A DNA stretch of 8,501 nt from Comamonadaceae bacterium (GTDB lineage: Bacteria > Pseudomonadota > Gammaproteobacteria > Burkholderiales > Burkholderiaceae_C), in the NCBI GenBank assembly GCA_947460165.1, contig CANHKH010000124.1, positions 1-8,501 on the forward strand, read 5' to 3'. Made by a program: the position numbers and the translations under genes. The notes below the pieces were generated by a model. The model was not told where the DNA came from. It searched no databases and was given only the letters and a program-made list of their open reading frames with translations. How positions within the stretch are numbered: position 1 is the stretch's first letter; every line of letters starts with the position of its first letter. Shown here in pieces: positions 1 to 5,160 of this stretch.

Positions 1-64
1 CAAAACCAACCCCCGCACCGTGTCCCAGGCCGACTACCTGCAACTGCTGCAGGACGCGTTCTGA
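1..64 (+). CDS. C-terminal end of a dehydrogenase-like protein (possibly iron-containing alcohol dehydrogenase), partial
   Basis: The reading frame enters from the left edge (first full codon at base 2) and ends at TGA 62-64, leaving 20 residues, KTNPRTVSQADYLQLLQDAF. The pattern N-P-R, then a short gap, an acidic residue, and a final hydrophobic helix ending in A-[WF] resembles the extreme C-terminus of iron-containing alcohol dehydrogenases and maleylacetate reductases (compare the FucO ending, which also has NPR followed by a helix and a terminal aromatic). This is a resemblance from memory on very few residues, so the family call is tentative, while the coding status is fairly safe. The iclR gene starts only 34 bases downstream on the same strand, so the two may share a transcript and iclR may regulate this upstream metabolic gene. 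Confidence 0.45.
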   Translation, partial: KTNPRTVSQADYLQLLQDAF

Positions 65-98
65 GCGCGGCATCTGCCCAGCTGTCAGCCTGCAAGCC

Positions 99-833
99 AT
101 GCCCCGCCAAGCCACCACTGCCACAGACAGCCACCCTGCCCACGGCGGCGCCGCTGCGGTAGACCGTGCGCTCAGCCTGCTGGGCGCCTTCAAGGCCGGT
201 GATGTGGCGCTGAGCCTGGCCGAGTTGGCGCAGCGCACAGGCCTTTACAAAAGCACGGCACTGCGCCTGATCGCCTCGCTCGAACACGCCCGCCTGCTGC
301 AGCGGCTAGAAACAGGCGGCTACGCGCTGGGCAGCGAGGTGGCCCGCTTGAGCGCGCTGTACAACGCAGCGTTTTCACTGGACCGGGTGGTGCCCCAGGT
401 GCTGCGCGAGCTGGTGGCGCTCACCGGTGAAAGCGCGGCCTTCCATGTGCTGCGCGGCCAAGGCAAAGACAGGGTGCGACTGTGCCAATACCGCGTGGAC
501 TCGCCCCACCCGGTGCGCGACCACATACGCGCCGGCGACGTGCTGCCCGCAGACCGAGGCACGGGGGCGCGCGTGCTCATGGCTTTTGAGGCACAGCCTA
601 ACAAGCACGCGAGCGCCAAAGACAAAGCCCTGTACGCCCACATCCGCGCACAAGGCTGGCACGCAGCCGTGGGCGACCGACTGGCCGAGGTGGCCGGCAT
701 CTCCGCACCGGTGTTCCATGCAGACGGCCGCATCGCCGCCGCACTGACCTTGAGCATGCCGGCCCACCGCTACCAAGAAAGCCTGGTTCTGCAGGTGGTG
801 CAAGCGGCCAAGGGTTTGAACGGGCGGGTTTGA
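99..833 (+). CDS. IclR-family transcriptional regulator
   Basis: A 244-residue protein of normal IclR length (about 250). Residues about 19-80 form the N-terminal winged helix-turn-helix: the opening AVDRALSLL, LAELAQRTGL as first helix of the HTH, and YKSTALRLIASLE as recognition helix, then the wing ending in GGYALGSEV. Residues about 85-240 are the effector-binding domain with the family hallmarks GISAPVF (200-206) and AAALTLS near the end. IclR proteins bind DNA as dimers or tetramers and respond to small aromatic or carboxylic metabolites; the ligand cannot be read from the sequence. The ATG at 99 has no clear Shine-Dalgarno sequence but is the first start after the preceding stop (62-64), and the roughly 18 residues before the HTH are normal for the family. 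It may be co-transcribed with the partial metabolic gene before it. It converges on tRNA-Lys. Confidence 0.93.
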   Translation: MPRQATTATDSHPAHGGAAAVDRALSLLGAFKAGDVALSLAELAQRTGLYKSTALRLIASLEHARLLQRLETGGYALGSEVARLSALYNAAFSLDRVVPQVLRELVALTGESAAFHVLRGQGKDRVRLCQYRVDSPHPVRDHIRAGDVLPADRGTGARVLMAFEAQPNKHASAKDKALYAHIRAQGWHAAVGDRLAEVAGISAPVFHADGRIAAALTLSMPAHRYQESLVLQVVQAAKGLNGRV

Positions 834-834
834 C

Positions 835-860
835 ATGCCTGGGGACGAACCCACAGGCAT
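835..860 (+). terminator. Possible weak intrinsic terminator of iclR
   Basis: Directly after the iclR stop, ATGCCTG (835-841) pairs with CAGGCAT (854-860), and the stem continues GGG (842-844) with CCC (850-852) across a single bulged A, leaving a 5-base loop. Only a short TTT follows, so termination may be weak or the hairpin may just protect the 3' end. The position suits a terminator facing the oppositely oriented tRNA gene. Confidence 0.4.
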
Positions 861-920
861 TTGCTCACCACGATTCAACCTGAAAGAAGAATTGAGAGAA
901 ACAAAGAGCTGATCTCGCCA

Positions 921-942
921 ATGTGACAAAAGAGTGTCACAT
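921..942. repeat. Perfect inverted repeat ATGTGACA-N6-TGTCACAT
   Basis: ATGTGACA (921-928) and its exact reverse complement TGTCACAT (935-942) are separated by 6 bases (AAAGAG). A further GTGACA half-site lies at 959-964. The 22-bp dyad is the size of a dimeric regulator operator. It is AT-richer than its surroundings, and no T-tract follows on either side, which argues against a terminator. It resembles a CRP site in its TGTGA/TCACA halves but the spacing between them is 10 rather than 6 bases. Which regulator would bind is unknown. Confidence 0.5.
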
Positions 943-1197
943 GACCTCTCGCCCAACAGTGACATCCCGAGGTGTGAGGCGTGCGAAGCCCAGTCGCTGC
1001 CTGAACCTGGCTTGGTCATGCAGGCCCCATGCGGCTGCAATGCCGTGCTCCAAACTGGCTTTGCCTGTGCTTTGTCTGTGCCAGGTGCCGCCTGAGAGTG
1101 TGTAGCTGCATGGGTAGCGCAGGCAGCGTCTTCGCCAGCAAAGACGCAGCGAAGGCCGCCAAATGCCTGCCCAGGGCTTTGAGGTTTTCGAGCGCCC

Positions 1198-1233
1198 AAA
1201 ACAAAACACCCAGCACTTGCGAACTGGGTGTTT
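1198..1233 (-). terminator. Intrinsic terminator of tRNA-Lys
   Basis: On the - strand, 12 bases after the encoded CCA, AAACACCCAG (1233-1224) pairs perfectly with CTGGGTGTTT (1213-1204) around a 10-base loop, and is followed by TGTTTT (1203-1198). A 10-bp stem with a T-rich tail just past the tRNA 3' end is a standard intrinsic terminator. On the + strand no T-tract follows, so it faces the - strand transcript. Confidence 0.85.
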
Positions 1234-1245
1234 GTATGAAAAAGT

Positions 1246-1321
1246 TGGTGGGTCGTGCGTGACTCGAACACGCGACCAACGGATTAAAAGTCCGCTGCTC
1301 TACCGACTGAGCTAACGACCC
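1246..1321 (-). tRNA. tRNA-Lys (anticodon UUU)
   Basis: A 76-base cloverleaf reads on the - strand. The 7-bp acceptor stem is GGGTCGT (1321-1315) with ACGACCC (1256-1250), followed by discriminator A and an encoded CCA (1248-1246). The D arm begins GCTCAGTCGGTAGAGC, and the T arm carries GTTCGAGTC. The anticodon loop is CTTTTAA (1290-1284) with the anticodon TTT at 1288-1286 and A37 at 1285. It decodes AAA and, by wobble, AAG. As an ANN-decoding tRNA it is an expected substrate for t6A at position 37 and for the cyclic form ct6A made by TcdA, encoded immediately upstream. It has its own terminator downstream and a probable promoter overlapping the end of tcdA. Confidence 0.97.
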
Positions 1322-1400
1322 GATGCCTGCGTTGCGGATCGAAAGCGATTCCTGACTTAGGCGTTGGCAAATGAGGTTGAAGTCATCCGCCAAGACTTCC

Positions 1401-1429
1401 ATTATAGCGCGCTTTTGGACCCCTTTTGA
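1401..1429 (-). promoter_or_regulatory. Probable promoter of tRNA-Lys, overlapping the tcdA stop codon
   Basis: On the - strand a perfect TATAAT -10 box occupies 1406-1401, and the TAA stop of tcdA (1404-1402) is inside it. Seventeen bases upstream is TCAAAA (1429-1424), which matches the -35 consensus only poorly (3 of 6). Transcription would start near 1394 and give a leader of about 70 bases before the mature tRNA. No terminator separates tcdA from the tRNA, so read-through from tcdA may also contribute. Confidence 0.5.
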
Positions 1430-2307
1430 GAGGCTTGTGACAATTGTGTGAAGCCGGCCATGTGATCGAGTGCCCAGCCGGCAGCGCACACACCAAAGGT
1501 GGCAGTGACGCTGACCACGGAGCCGTAGCCGTGGCAGTTCAAGCTGCTGTCGTTCACCGCTGCGTCGTCCCTGCCAGCCTCGCAAACGGCTGCAGGCTGC
1601 ATGACGCTTTCGCGGCTGAACACGCAGGCCACGCCCATGCGCTTTTGTCGCGCAGCGCCATGGTGTTTGCGAAGGCGGTAGCGCAGTTGCGAGAGCAAGG
1701 GGTCGTGGGTGACCTCGGCCAGGTCTTCAATGTCCACGCGGTGGGCGTGGCGCTTGCCACCGGCCGCGCCCACGGTGATGAAGTGGGCACCGCTTTGCAA
1801 GGCCCAGGCGGCCATGGCGGTTTTGGCCTGCACTTGGTCGCAAGCATCTATCAAAACCCGCGGCTGCCCGTTGTCCTCGGGCCAGGCGATGGCGGGCCAA
1901 TTGTGGGGGTCTACAAACTCCTCCACGCAGCGGACCACGCAACCGGGGTGAATGAGCGCAATGCGCTCGCGCATGGCTTGCACCTTGGCTTGGCCCAGGG
2001 TGGGCGTCAGCGCATGGATTTGGCGGTTGATGTTGGACTCTGAAATGTGGTCCAAGTCCACCAAGGTGAGTTGGGCCACACCGCTGCGGGCCAGGGCTTC
2101 GGCGGTCCAGGAACCCACGCCACCCAAGCCCACCACCACCACATGGCCCGCGCGAATGCGGGCAGCACCTTGGGCGCCATAGAGGCGGGCCAGCCCGCCA
2201 AAGCGGCGGTCTTGATCGGCCAACAACTCGCTGTGCAAAGCCGGCTGTATCGCCCCCAGTTGTTCAGCGCCCTGCCCTTGGATCGCATTCAGAGGTGCAG
2301 CGCTCAC
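1402..2307 (-). CDS. tcdA: tRNA threonylcarbamoyladenosine dehydratase (ct6A37 cyclase, ThiF/MoeB/E1-like)
   Basis: TcdA (CsdL) uses ATP to cyclise t6A to ct6A at position 37 of ANN-decoding tRNAs in the cytoplasm. With the GTG start at 2307 it has 301 residues; E. coli TcdA is about 270. Visible hallmarks: the family opening RRFGGLARLYG (34-44), nucleotide-binding GLGGVGS (60-66), VDLDHISESNINRQIHAL (83-100) with the acidic and Arg/Gln residues of E1-like adenylation, IDACD (153-157) corresponding to the VIDAID stretch, GAAGG (180-184), DPLLSQLRYRLRK (202-214), GVACVFSRE (225-233) and the late VTATFG (267-272). The GTG start overlaps the yeeE TGA (GTGA) and has GGAG 8 bases upstream, better than the TTG at 2328. 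The N-terminal 30 residues are extra and unassigned. Translation is probably coupled to yeeE. tRNA-Lys(UUU), a likely substrate, follows. Confidence 0.94.
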   Translation of the reverse strand: MSAAPLNAIQGQGAEQLGAIQPALHSELLADQDRRFGGLARLYGAQGAARIRAGHVVVVGLGGVGSWTAEALARSGVAQLTLVDLDHISESNINRQIHALTPTLGQAKVQAMRERIALIHPGCVVRCVEEFVDPHNWPAIAWPEDNGQPRVLIDACDQVQAKTAMAAWALQSGAHFITVGAAGGKRHAHRVDIEDLAEVTHDPLLSQLRYRLRKHHGAARQKRMGVACVFSRESVMQPAAVCEAGRDDAAVNDSSLNCHGYGSVVSVTATFGVCAAGWALDHMAGFTQLSQASQKGSKSAL

Positions 2308-2319
2308 AGGCTGCGCTCC
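2304..2319 (-). promoter_or_regulatory. Ribosome binding site and GTGA stop-start overlap deciding the tcdA start
   Basis: On the - strand GGAG (2319-2316) is followed by 8 bases and then GTGA (2307-2304), in which the GTG start of tcdA and the TGA stop of yeeE share three bases... the start is 2307-2305 and the stop 2306-2304, so two bases are shared. This is a typical arrangement for coupled translation and is the reason for choosing this start over the in-frame TTG 21 bases upstream. Confidence 0.75.
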
Positions 2320-3419
2320 ATGCGCCAAATTTGCCAGCGCAAGCCTGCGTAGCCACCCAAGAAAATACCGGCCAGCGCCACAAAACTGCTCAGGCTCAAG
2401 GTGGACAAGCCGGACAAGCCTTGGCCTATGGTGCAGCCCATGGCGGTGACGCCGCCCACGCCCATCAGCACGCCGCCGGCCAAATGGTTGGCCGTGTCTT
2501 CGGCGCTGCGAAAGCCTTCCCAGCGAAAGCTGCCGCTGGCCAAGGCGATGGCCGCCGAGCCCAGAACCACGCCAAACACCGACACAATGCCCACGGTCAA
2601 GAGCTTGGACTTGTCGCTAAAGAACATCAACCAGTCCAGGGTGTAGGCGATGGGGGCGACAAAGCTGAAGGCTTCAGCACGGCCTGAGTTGGTGGCCAGC
2701 ACGGTTTCTTGCAGTGTTTCAGGGTGCTCGGCCACAAAGCCCAGGTGGCCGCTCACCCACCACAGCGCCACCACGGTGGCACCTACGCCCAGCCCACCCA
2801 GCAAGCCATCGGGCGTGCGCAAGGCCGAGCTCGACAGCGCCCACAGGGCCAAGCCCCCGCCAAGAACCAGGCCCAGCCCCAAGCCCACAGGGCCTGCTGC
2901 CCAGCCAGTGGCCTGGGCCAGCCAGGCGGGCAGGGAAGCGGTGATGGACAAGTCCAGCGCCACCTGATCGACCGTGGCCACCCGGGCCACGGCCGTGATG
3001 CCCTTGATGGTGGCAAAACCCGACAGGCCAATCACTAAAAAAACCACCAAGGATTTGAGGTTGCCACCGCCCACGCGTATGAGGGTTTTGCTGCCGCAGC
3101 CCGAGCCCAGCACCATGCCCAGGCCAAACAACATGCCGCCCACCAAAGCCGACAGCCAGATAAAGCGCTTGCTGGCATACAAGGTGAGTTCGGGATTGAC
3201 CAAGCCGGCCCAGACCAGGGCTTGAAAGCCGATGATGGCCACTGCTGCGGCCAAGGCCCACATGCGCATGCGGGTCCAGTCGCCCATGGTGACGATGTCG
3301 CCCACCGCCCCCATGGTGCAAAAGTGCGTGCGCTGAGCGATGGCGCCAAAGGCGGCGGCCAAGGCAAAAGCGGCCCACAAAACTTGCTGGTACAGAGCTT
3401 GGTACTGAGAGAAATCCAT
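2304..3419 (-). CDS. YeeE/YedE-family membrane permease, probable thiosulfate/sulfur-compound uptake
   Basis: A 371-residue integral membrane protein dominated by Gly/Ala/Leu-rich hydrophobic segments (I count about nine to ten), typical of the double-repeat YeeE/YedE fold. Three cysteines sit in the conserved family positions: HFCTMGAV (Cys34), GSGCGSK (Cys108) and AMGCTIGQG (Cys329). In the characterised member TsuA (YeeE) conserved pore cysteines relay thiosulfate across the inner membrane, so a similar role is likely here. Repeat symmetry is visible: FCTMGAV near the start, GCGSKTL in the first half and GCTIGQGLSG in the second. The ATG at 3419 lacks an obvious Shine-Dalgarno sequence. 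The gene overlaps tcdA by 4 bases. No TusA/SirA-like small sulfur-carrier gene, the frequent partner of this family, is in the window. The substrate (thiosulfate, another sulfur species, or a selenium compound) cannot be fixed from sequence. Confidence 0.9.
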   Translation of the reverse strand: MDFSQYQALYQQVLWAAFALAAAFGAIAQRTHFCTMGAVGDIVTMGDWTRMRMWALAAAVAIIGFQALVWAGLVNPELTLYASKRFIWLSALVGGMLFGLGMVLGSGCGSKTLIRVGGGNLKSLVVFLVIGLSGFATIKGITAVARVATVDQVALDLSITASLPAWLAQATGWAAGPVGLGLGLVLGGGLALWALSSSALRTPDGLLGGLGVGATVVALWWVSGHLGFVAEHPETLQETVLATNSGRAEAFSFVAPIAYTLDWLMFFSDKSKLLTVGIVSVFGVVLGSAAIALASGSFRWEGFRSAEDTANHLAGGVLMGVGGVTAMGCTIGQGLSGLSTLSLSSFVALAGIFLGGYAGLRWQIWRMERSL

Positions 3420-3545
3420 CTGGCAATTTTAGGTGGATGGATGGGCACGGACTGTGGCTGTCGCGCCGCTTGGTTTTATGTGTGCTTTGTTTGAGCTCTG
3501 TTGGCGATAGGTGCCCGTCAACAGTCAATGCCGCATGCGACAAAT

Positions 3546-3561
3546 CGCTGGCAGGCCAGCG
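3546..3561 (-). terminator. Possible intrinsic terminator after cpoB
   Basis: About 60 bases past the cpoB stop, CGCTGG (3561-3556 on the - strand) pairs with CCAGCG (3551-3546) around a 4-base loop, followed by ATTTG. The stem is strong but the T-tract is poor, so termination is uncertain. The rest of the 200-base gap between cpoB and yeeE (3420-3620) shows no gene and no convincing promoter; TTGACT/TTGACG repeats near 3515-3528 lack a fitting -10 box. Confidence 0.45.
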
Positions 3562-3620
3562 CCCACAAAACCCAAACACACCAGGCAGGGGATTGAGGTG
3601 ATGGCAGGCGATTGGCTGAT

Positions 3621-4523
3621 CTACTTGAGCTTGGACAGGCGATCACGGGCCACGTTGGCCGCCTCAGACAAGGGGTGGGCCTTGACCAGGTCTTCCAAGC
3701 TGCGGCGCAGCACGGGCCTGGGCTCTTTGAGCTCTGTCAGGGCGTTGGCCACTGCCAGCATGGCTTCGGCGGCCCGCACATGCTCGGGTGCCTCGCTGAG
3801 CATGGCGCGCAAGCTATTCAGAGACTCTTTGTAGTTGCGCATGGCGTACTGGGCATTGCCCAACCAAAACAAGGCCGAGGCTTGATAGCCACTGCCCGGA
3901 TGGCGCTGCACAAAGGTGCCGAATGCGTTTTGCGCCTGCGCAAAATCACCTTTGCGCATGATGGCCAGCGCGGCCTCGAATTCACGAACTTCAGCCGGTG
4001 CAGCCATGAACTCACGGCCGTCCACGCTGACTTTGCTGGGCTCGACGCTGCGCAGCCTGTCCTCGACACCGTTGGAGACATCTTTGAGGCGCCTTTGCAC
4101 CTCGGAGACCTCGCGGGCGATTTGCTCGTCTTGGCCACGCAAGCGCGAGAGGTCTGCACGAAGCTGCTCAATCTGGTTGGACAAGTCGAGCAGACTGCGG
4201 CGCAATTGTGCGTTTTCTTCAGTCGTGCGCGCCAAGGCCTGGCTGGTTTTGAGGGCCTCGTCTTTTTGACGTTGCAACTCATCGCTTTGGCGTTGCAGCT
4301 CTGCGATTTGGCGCTGCTGCTCTGCGCTTTGGCGCTGCTGCTCTGCGCTTTGGCGCTGACCAAGCGCTTCAAGGCGCTGGCGCAAATCCAAAATGGCGCG
4401 CCTGGCTTCGTCATCGCCAAAAATGGCCGCATGCGCGCCCACGCACAGGCCGCTCATCAACACCAGAGCGGCCACAGGCTTGGCCAGCACGGCCAAGCCC
4501 CCAGGTGGGAGCGGGCGTTTCAT
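3621..4523 (-). CDS. cpoB: Cell division coordinator CpoB (YbgF), periplasmic Tol-Pal-associated protein
   Basis: In E. coli CpoB works in the periplasm with Tol and PBP1B to coordinate outer-membrane constriction with septal peptidoglycan synthesis. This 300-residue protein has the family layout. Residues 1-32 are a Sec signal peptide ending in AHA before AIFGDDEARR, the usual mature start. Residues about 38-150 form a long coiled coil containing five Gln-rich heptads (56-90) such as QRQSAEQ. Residues about 175-300 hold TPR-like repeats: FEAALAIMRKGDFAQAQNAFGTFVQRHPGS, then SALFWLGNAQYAMRNYKESLNSL and AEAMLAVANALTELKE, ending SEAANVARDRLSKLK. The ATG overlaps the pal stop as ATGA, so translation is likely coupled. 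Length is above E. coli's 263, mainly because of the coiled coil. Transcription probably ends at the hairpin about 60 bases downstream. Confidence 0.93.
   Translation of the reverse strand: MKRPLPPGGLAVLAKPVAALVLMSGLCVGAHAAIFGDDEARRAILDLRQRLEALGQRQSAEQQRQSAEQQRQIAELQRQSDELQRQKDEALKTSQALARTTEENAQLRRSLLDLSNQIEQLRADLSRLRGQDEQIAREVSEVQRRLKDVSNGVEDRLRSVEPSKVSVDGREFMAAPAEVREFEAALAIMRKGDFAQAQNAFGTFVQRHPGSGYQASALFWLGNAQYAMRNYKESLNSLRAMLSEAPEHVRAAEAMLAVANALTELKEPRPVLRRSLEDLVKAHPLSEAANVARDRLSKLK
4254..4358 (-). repeat. Five 21-bp tandem units encoding coiled-coil heptads in cpoB
   Basis: Five consecutive 21-base units encode QRQSAEQ, QRQSAEQ, QRQIAEL, QRQSDEL and QRQKDEA (CpoB residues 56-90). The units nearest the start codon are almost identical at DNA level (compare 4321-4341 with 4342-4358), while later units diverge, which suggests stepwise duplication. 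In-frame 21-base steps keep the heptad register. Confidence 0.85.
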
Positions 4524-5107
4524 CGGTAGACGATCTCGGCGCGGCGGTTTTTAGCCATGTCAGCGTCGGACAAACCGGTGGACAAGGGCTTTTCTTCGCC
4601 AAAACTCACTGGCTCGACCTGGCTCTCGCTGACACCGAGCAGCCCCAGAGCGCGGCGCACGGCCTCGGCGCGTTTTTGACCCAAGGCCAGGTTGTATTCG
4701 CGACCACCAGTTTCGTCGGTATGGCCTTCGAGGGTGACGCGGCGGGCTTTGTTGGTGTTGAGGAACCTGGCGTGGCCGTCGATGACGGACTGGAATTCAG
4801 GCTTGATCACAAAGCTGTCGTAGTCGAAGAAAATCAAACGCGCGACATTGGCGGGGCCCGCAGTTGTAGATTCGACAGGGGCCAAGGCCACGGGCGCCAC
4901 CGTCCTGGCAGCAGCAGCGCCGGTGTTTGCACCGCCAGCGCCAGCAGCTGCGCCGGCAGCACCGCCCGCACCGGCTGCATTGGCCGCCTGGCCGGAGGAT
5001 CCCGCACGGTCTTCCACAGGCACGTCACTGAGCTTGACGCTGGAGCCGCAAGCGGCCAGTGAGAGAACCACGGCACAAAAAGCGATCTTGGACAAAGCAG
5101 AGGTCAT
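4520..5107 (-). CDS. pal: Peptidoglycan-associated lipoprotein Pal
   Basis: Pal anchors the outer membrane to peptidoglycan and binds TolB. With the ATG at 5107 it has 195 residues. Residues 1-19 are a lipoprotein signal peptide with lipobox LAAC and the lipidated Cys20. Residues about 36-67 form an unusually simple Ala/Gly linker. Residues about 88-195 are the OmpA-like peptidoglycan-binding domain: LIFFDYDSFVIKPEF, GHTDETG (128-134), EYNLALGQKRAEAV with Arg146, and the closing NRRAEIVYR. The start is fixed by AAAGGA 6 bases before ATG 5107 and by the lipobox; an ATG 54 bases further upstream would add a poor N-terminus. It lies 53 bases after the tolB stop, and its TGA overlaps the cpoB ATG. 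The position usually DERG in Pal reads DETG here. Confidence 0.95.
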   Translation of the reverse strand: MTSALSKIAFCAVVLSLAACGSSVKLSDVPVEDRAGSSGQAANAAGAGGAAGAAAGAGGANTGAAAARTVAPVALAPVESTTAGPANVARLIFFDYDSFVIKPEFQSVIDGHARFLNTNKARRVTLEGHTDETGGREYNLALGQKRAEAVRRALGLLGVSESQVEPVSFGEEKPLSTGLSDADMAKNRRAEIVYR

Positions 5108-5113
5108 GAAAAT

Positions 5114-5119
5114 TCCTTT
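5114..5119 (-). promoter_or_regulatory. Ribosome binding site of pal
   Basis: AAAGGA on the - strand lies 6 bases before the ATG at 5107-5105. It is among the strongest Shine-Dalgarno sequences in the window, fitting the high copy number usual for Pal, and it selects this start over the ATG at 5161. Confidence 0.85.
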
Positions 5120-5160
5120 GAAATAAAAATGGTGAAAAAAGAAATGACACTGGCTCAGCA

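Larger units (their letters stand above)
834..1203. other. Convergent intergenic region without an assigned gene
   Basis: Between the iclR stop and the tRNA terminator I find no recognisable gene. The region holds the hairpin at 835-860 and the inverted repeat at 921-942. On the - strand an open frame runs from the terminator to a TGA at 1016-1018; its part around 1110-1200 reads as a leucine/alanine-rich helical peptide (for example ALENLKALGRHLAAFAASLL), but it has no convincing start codon or ribosome binding site. Short + strand frames here (for example 923-1105) lack family resemblance and ribosome binding sites. Confidence 0.5.

Noticed and set aside
922..941. CRP/FNR-type operator, because of TGTGA and TCACA halves
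   Set aside because: The halves are 10 bases apart, while CRP sites have 6, and no promoter or gene start lies nearby. It is kept only as an inverted repeat of unknown role.
375..1271. 298-residue open frame antisense to iclR and the gap
   Set aside because: It is antisense to a clear IclR gene, crosses the tRNA terminator, and has no recognisable domain. Long antisense frames are common in GC-rich DNA.
834..1321. Integrated element or attachment site at the tRNA-Lys 3' end
   Set aside because: No integrase, no repeated copy of the tRNA 3' end, and no change in gene type is seen; the tRNA is followed by its own terminator and then iclR.
1444..2043. 199-residue + strand frame opposite tcdA
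   Set aside because: It is the shadow of the well-supported TcdA reading frame and shows no family motifs of its own.
2308..2328. TTG at 2328 as the start of tcdA
   Set aside because: It lacks a ribosome binding site and would overlap yeeE by 25 bases. The GTG at 2307 has GGAG at 8 bases and a GTGA overlap.
4440..4523. CpoB as a lipoprotein, because of Cys27 in SGLC
   Set aside because: The residue before Cys is Leu, which does not fit a lipobox, and an AHA signal peptidase I site followed by the typical mature start lies just after it.
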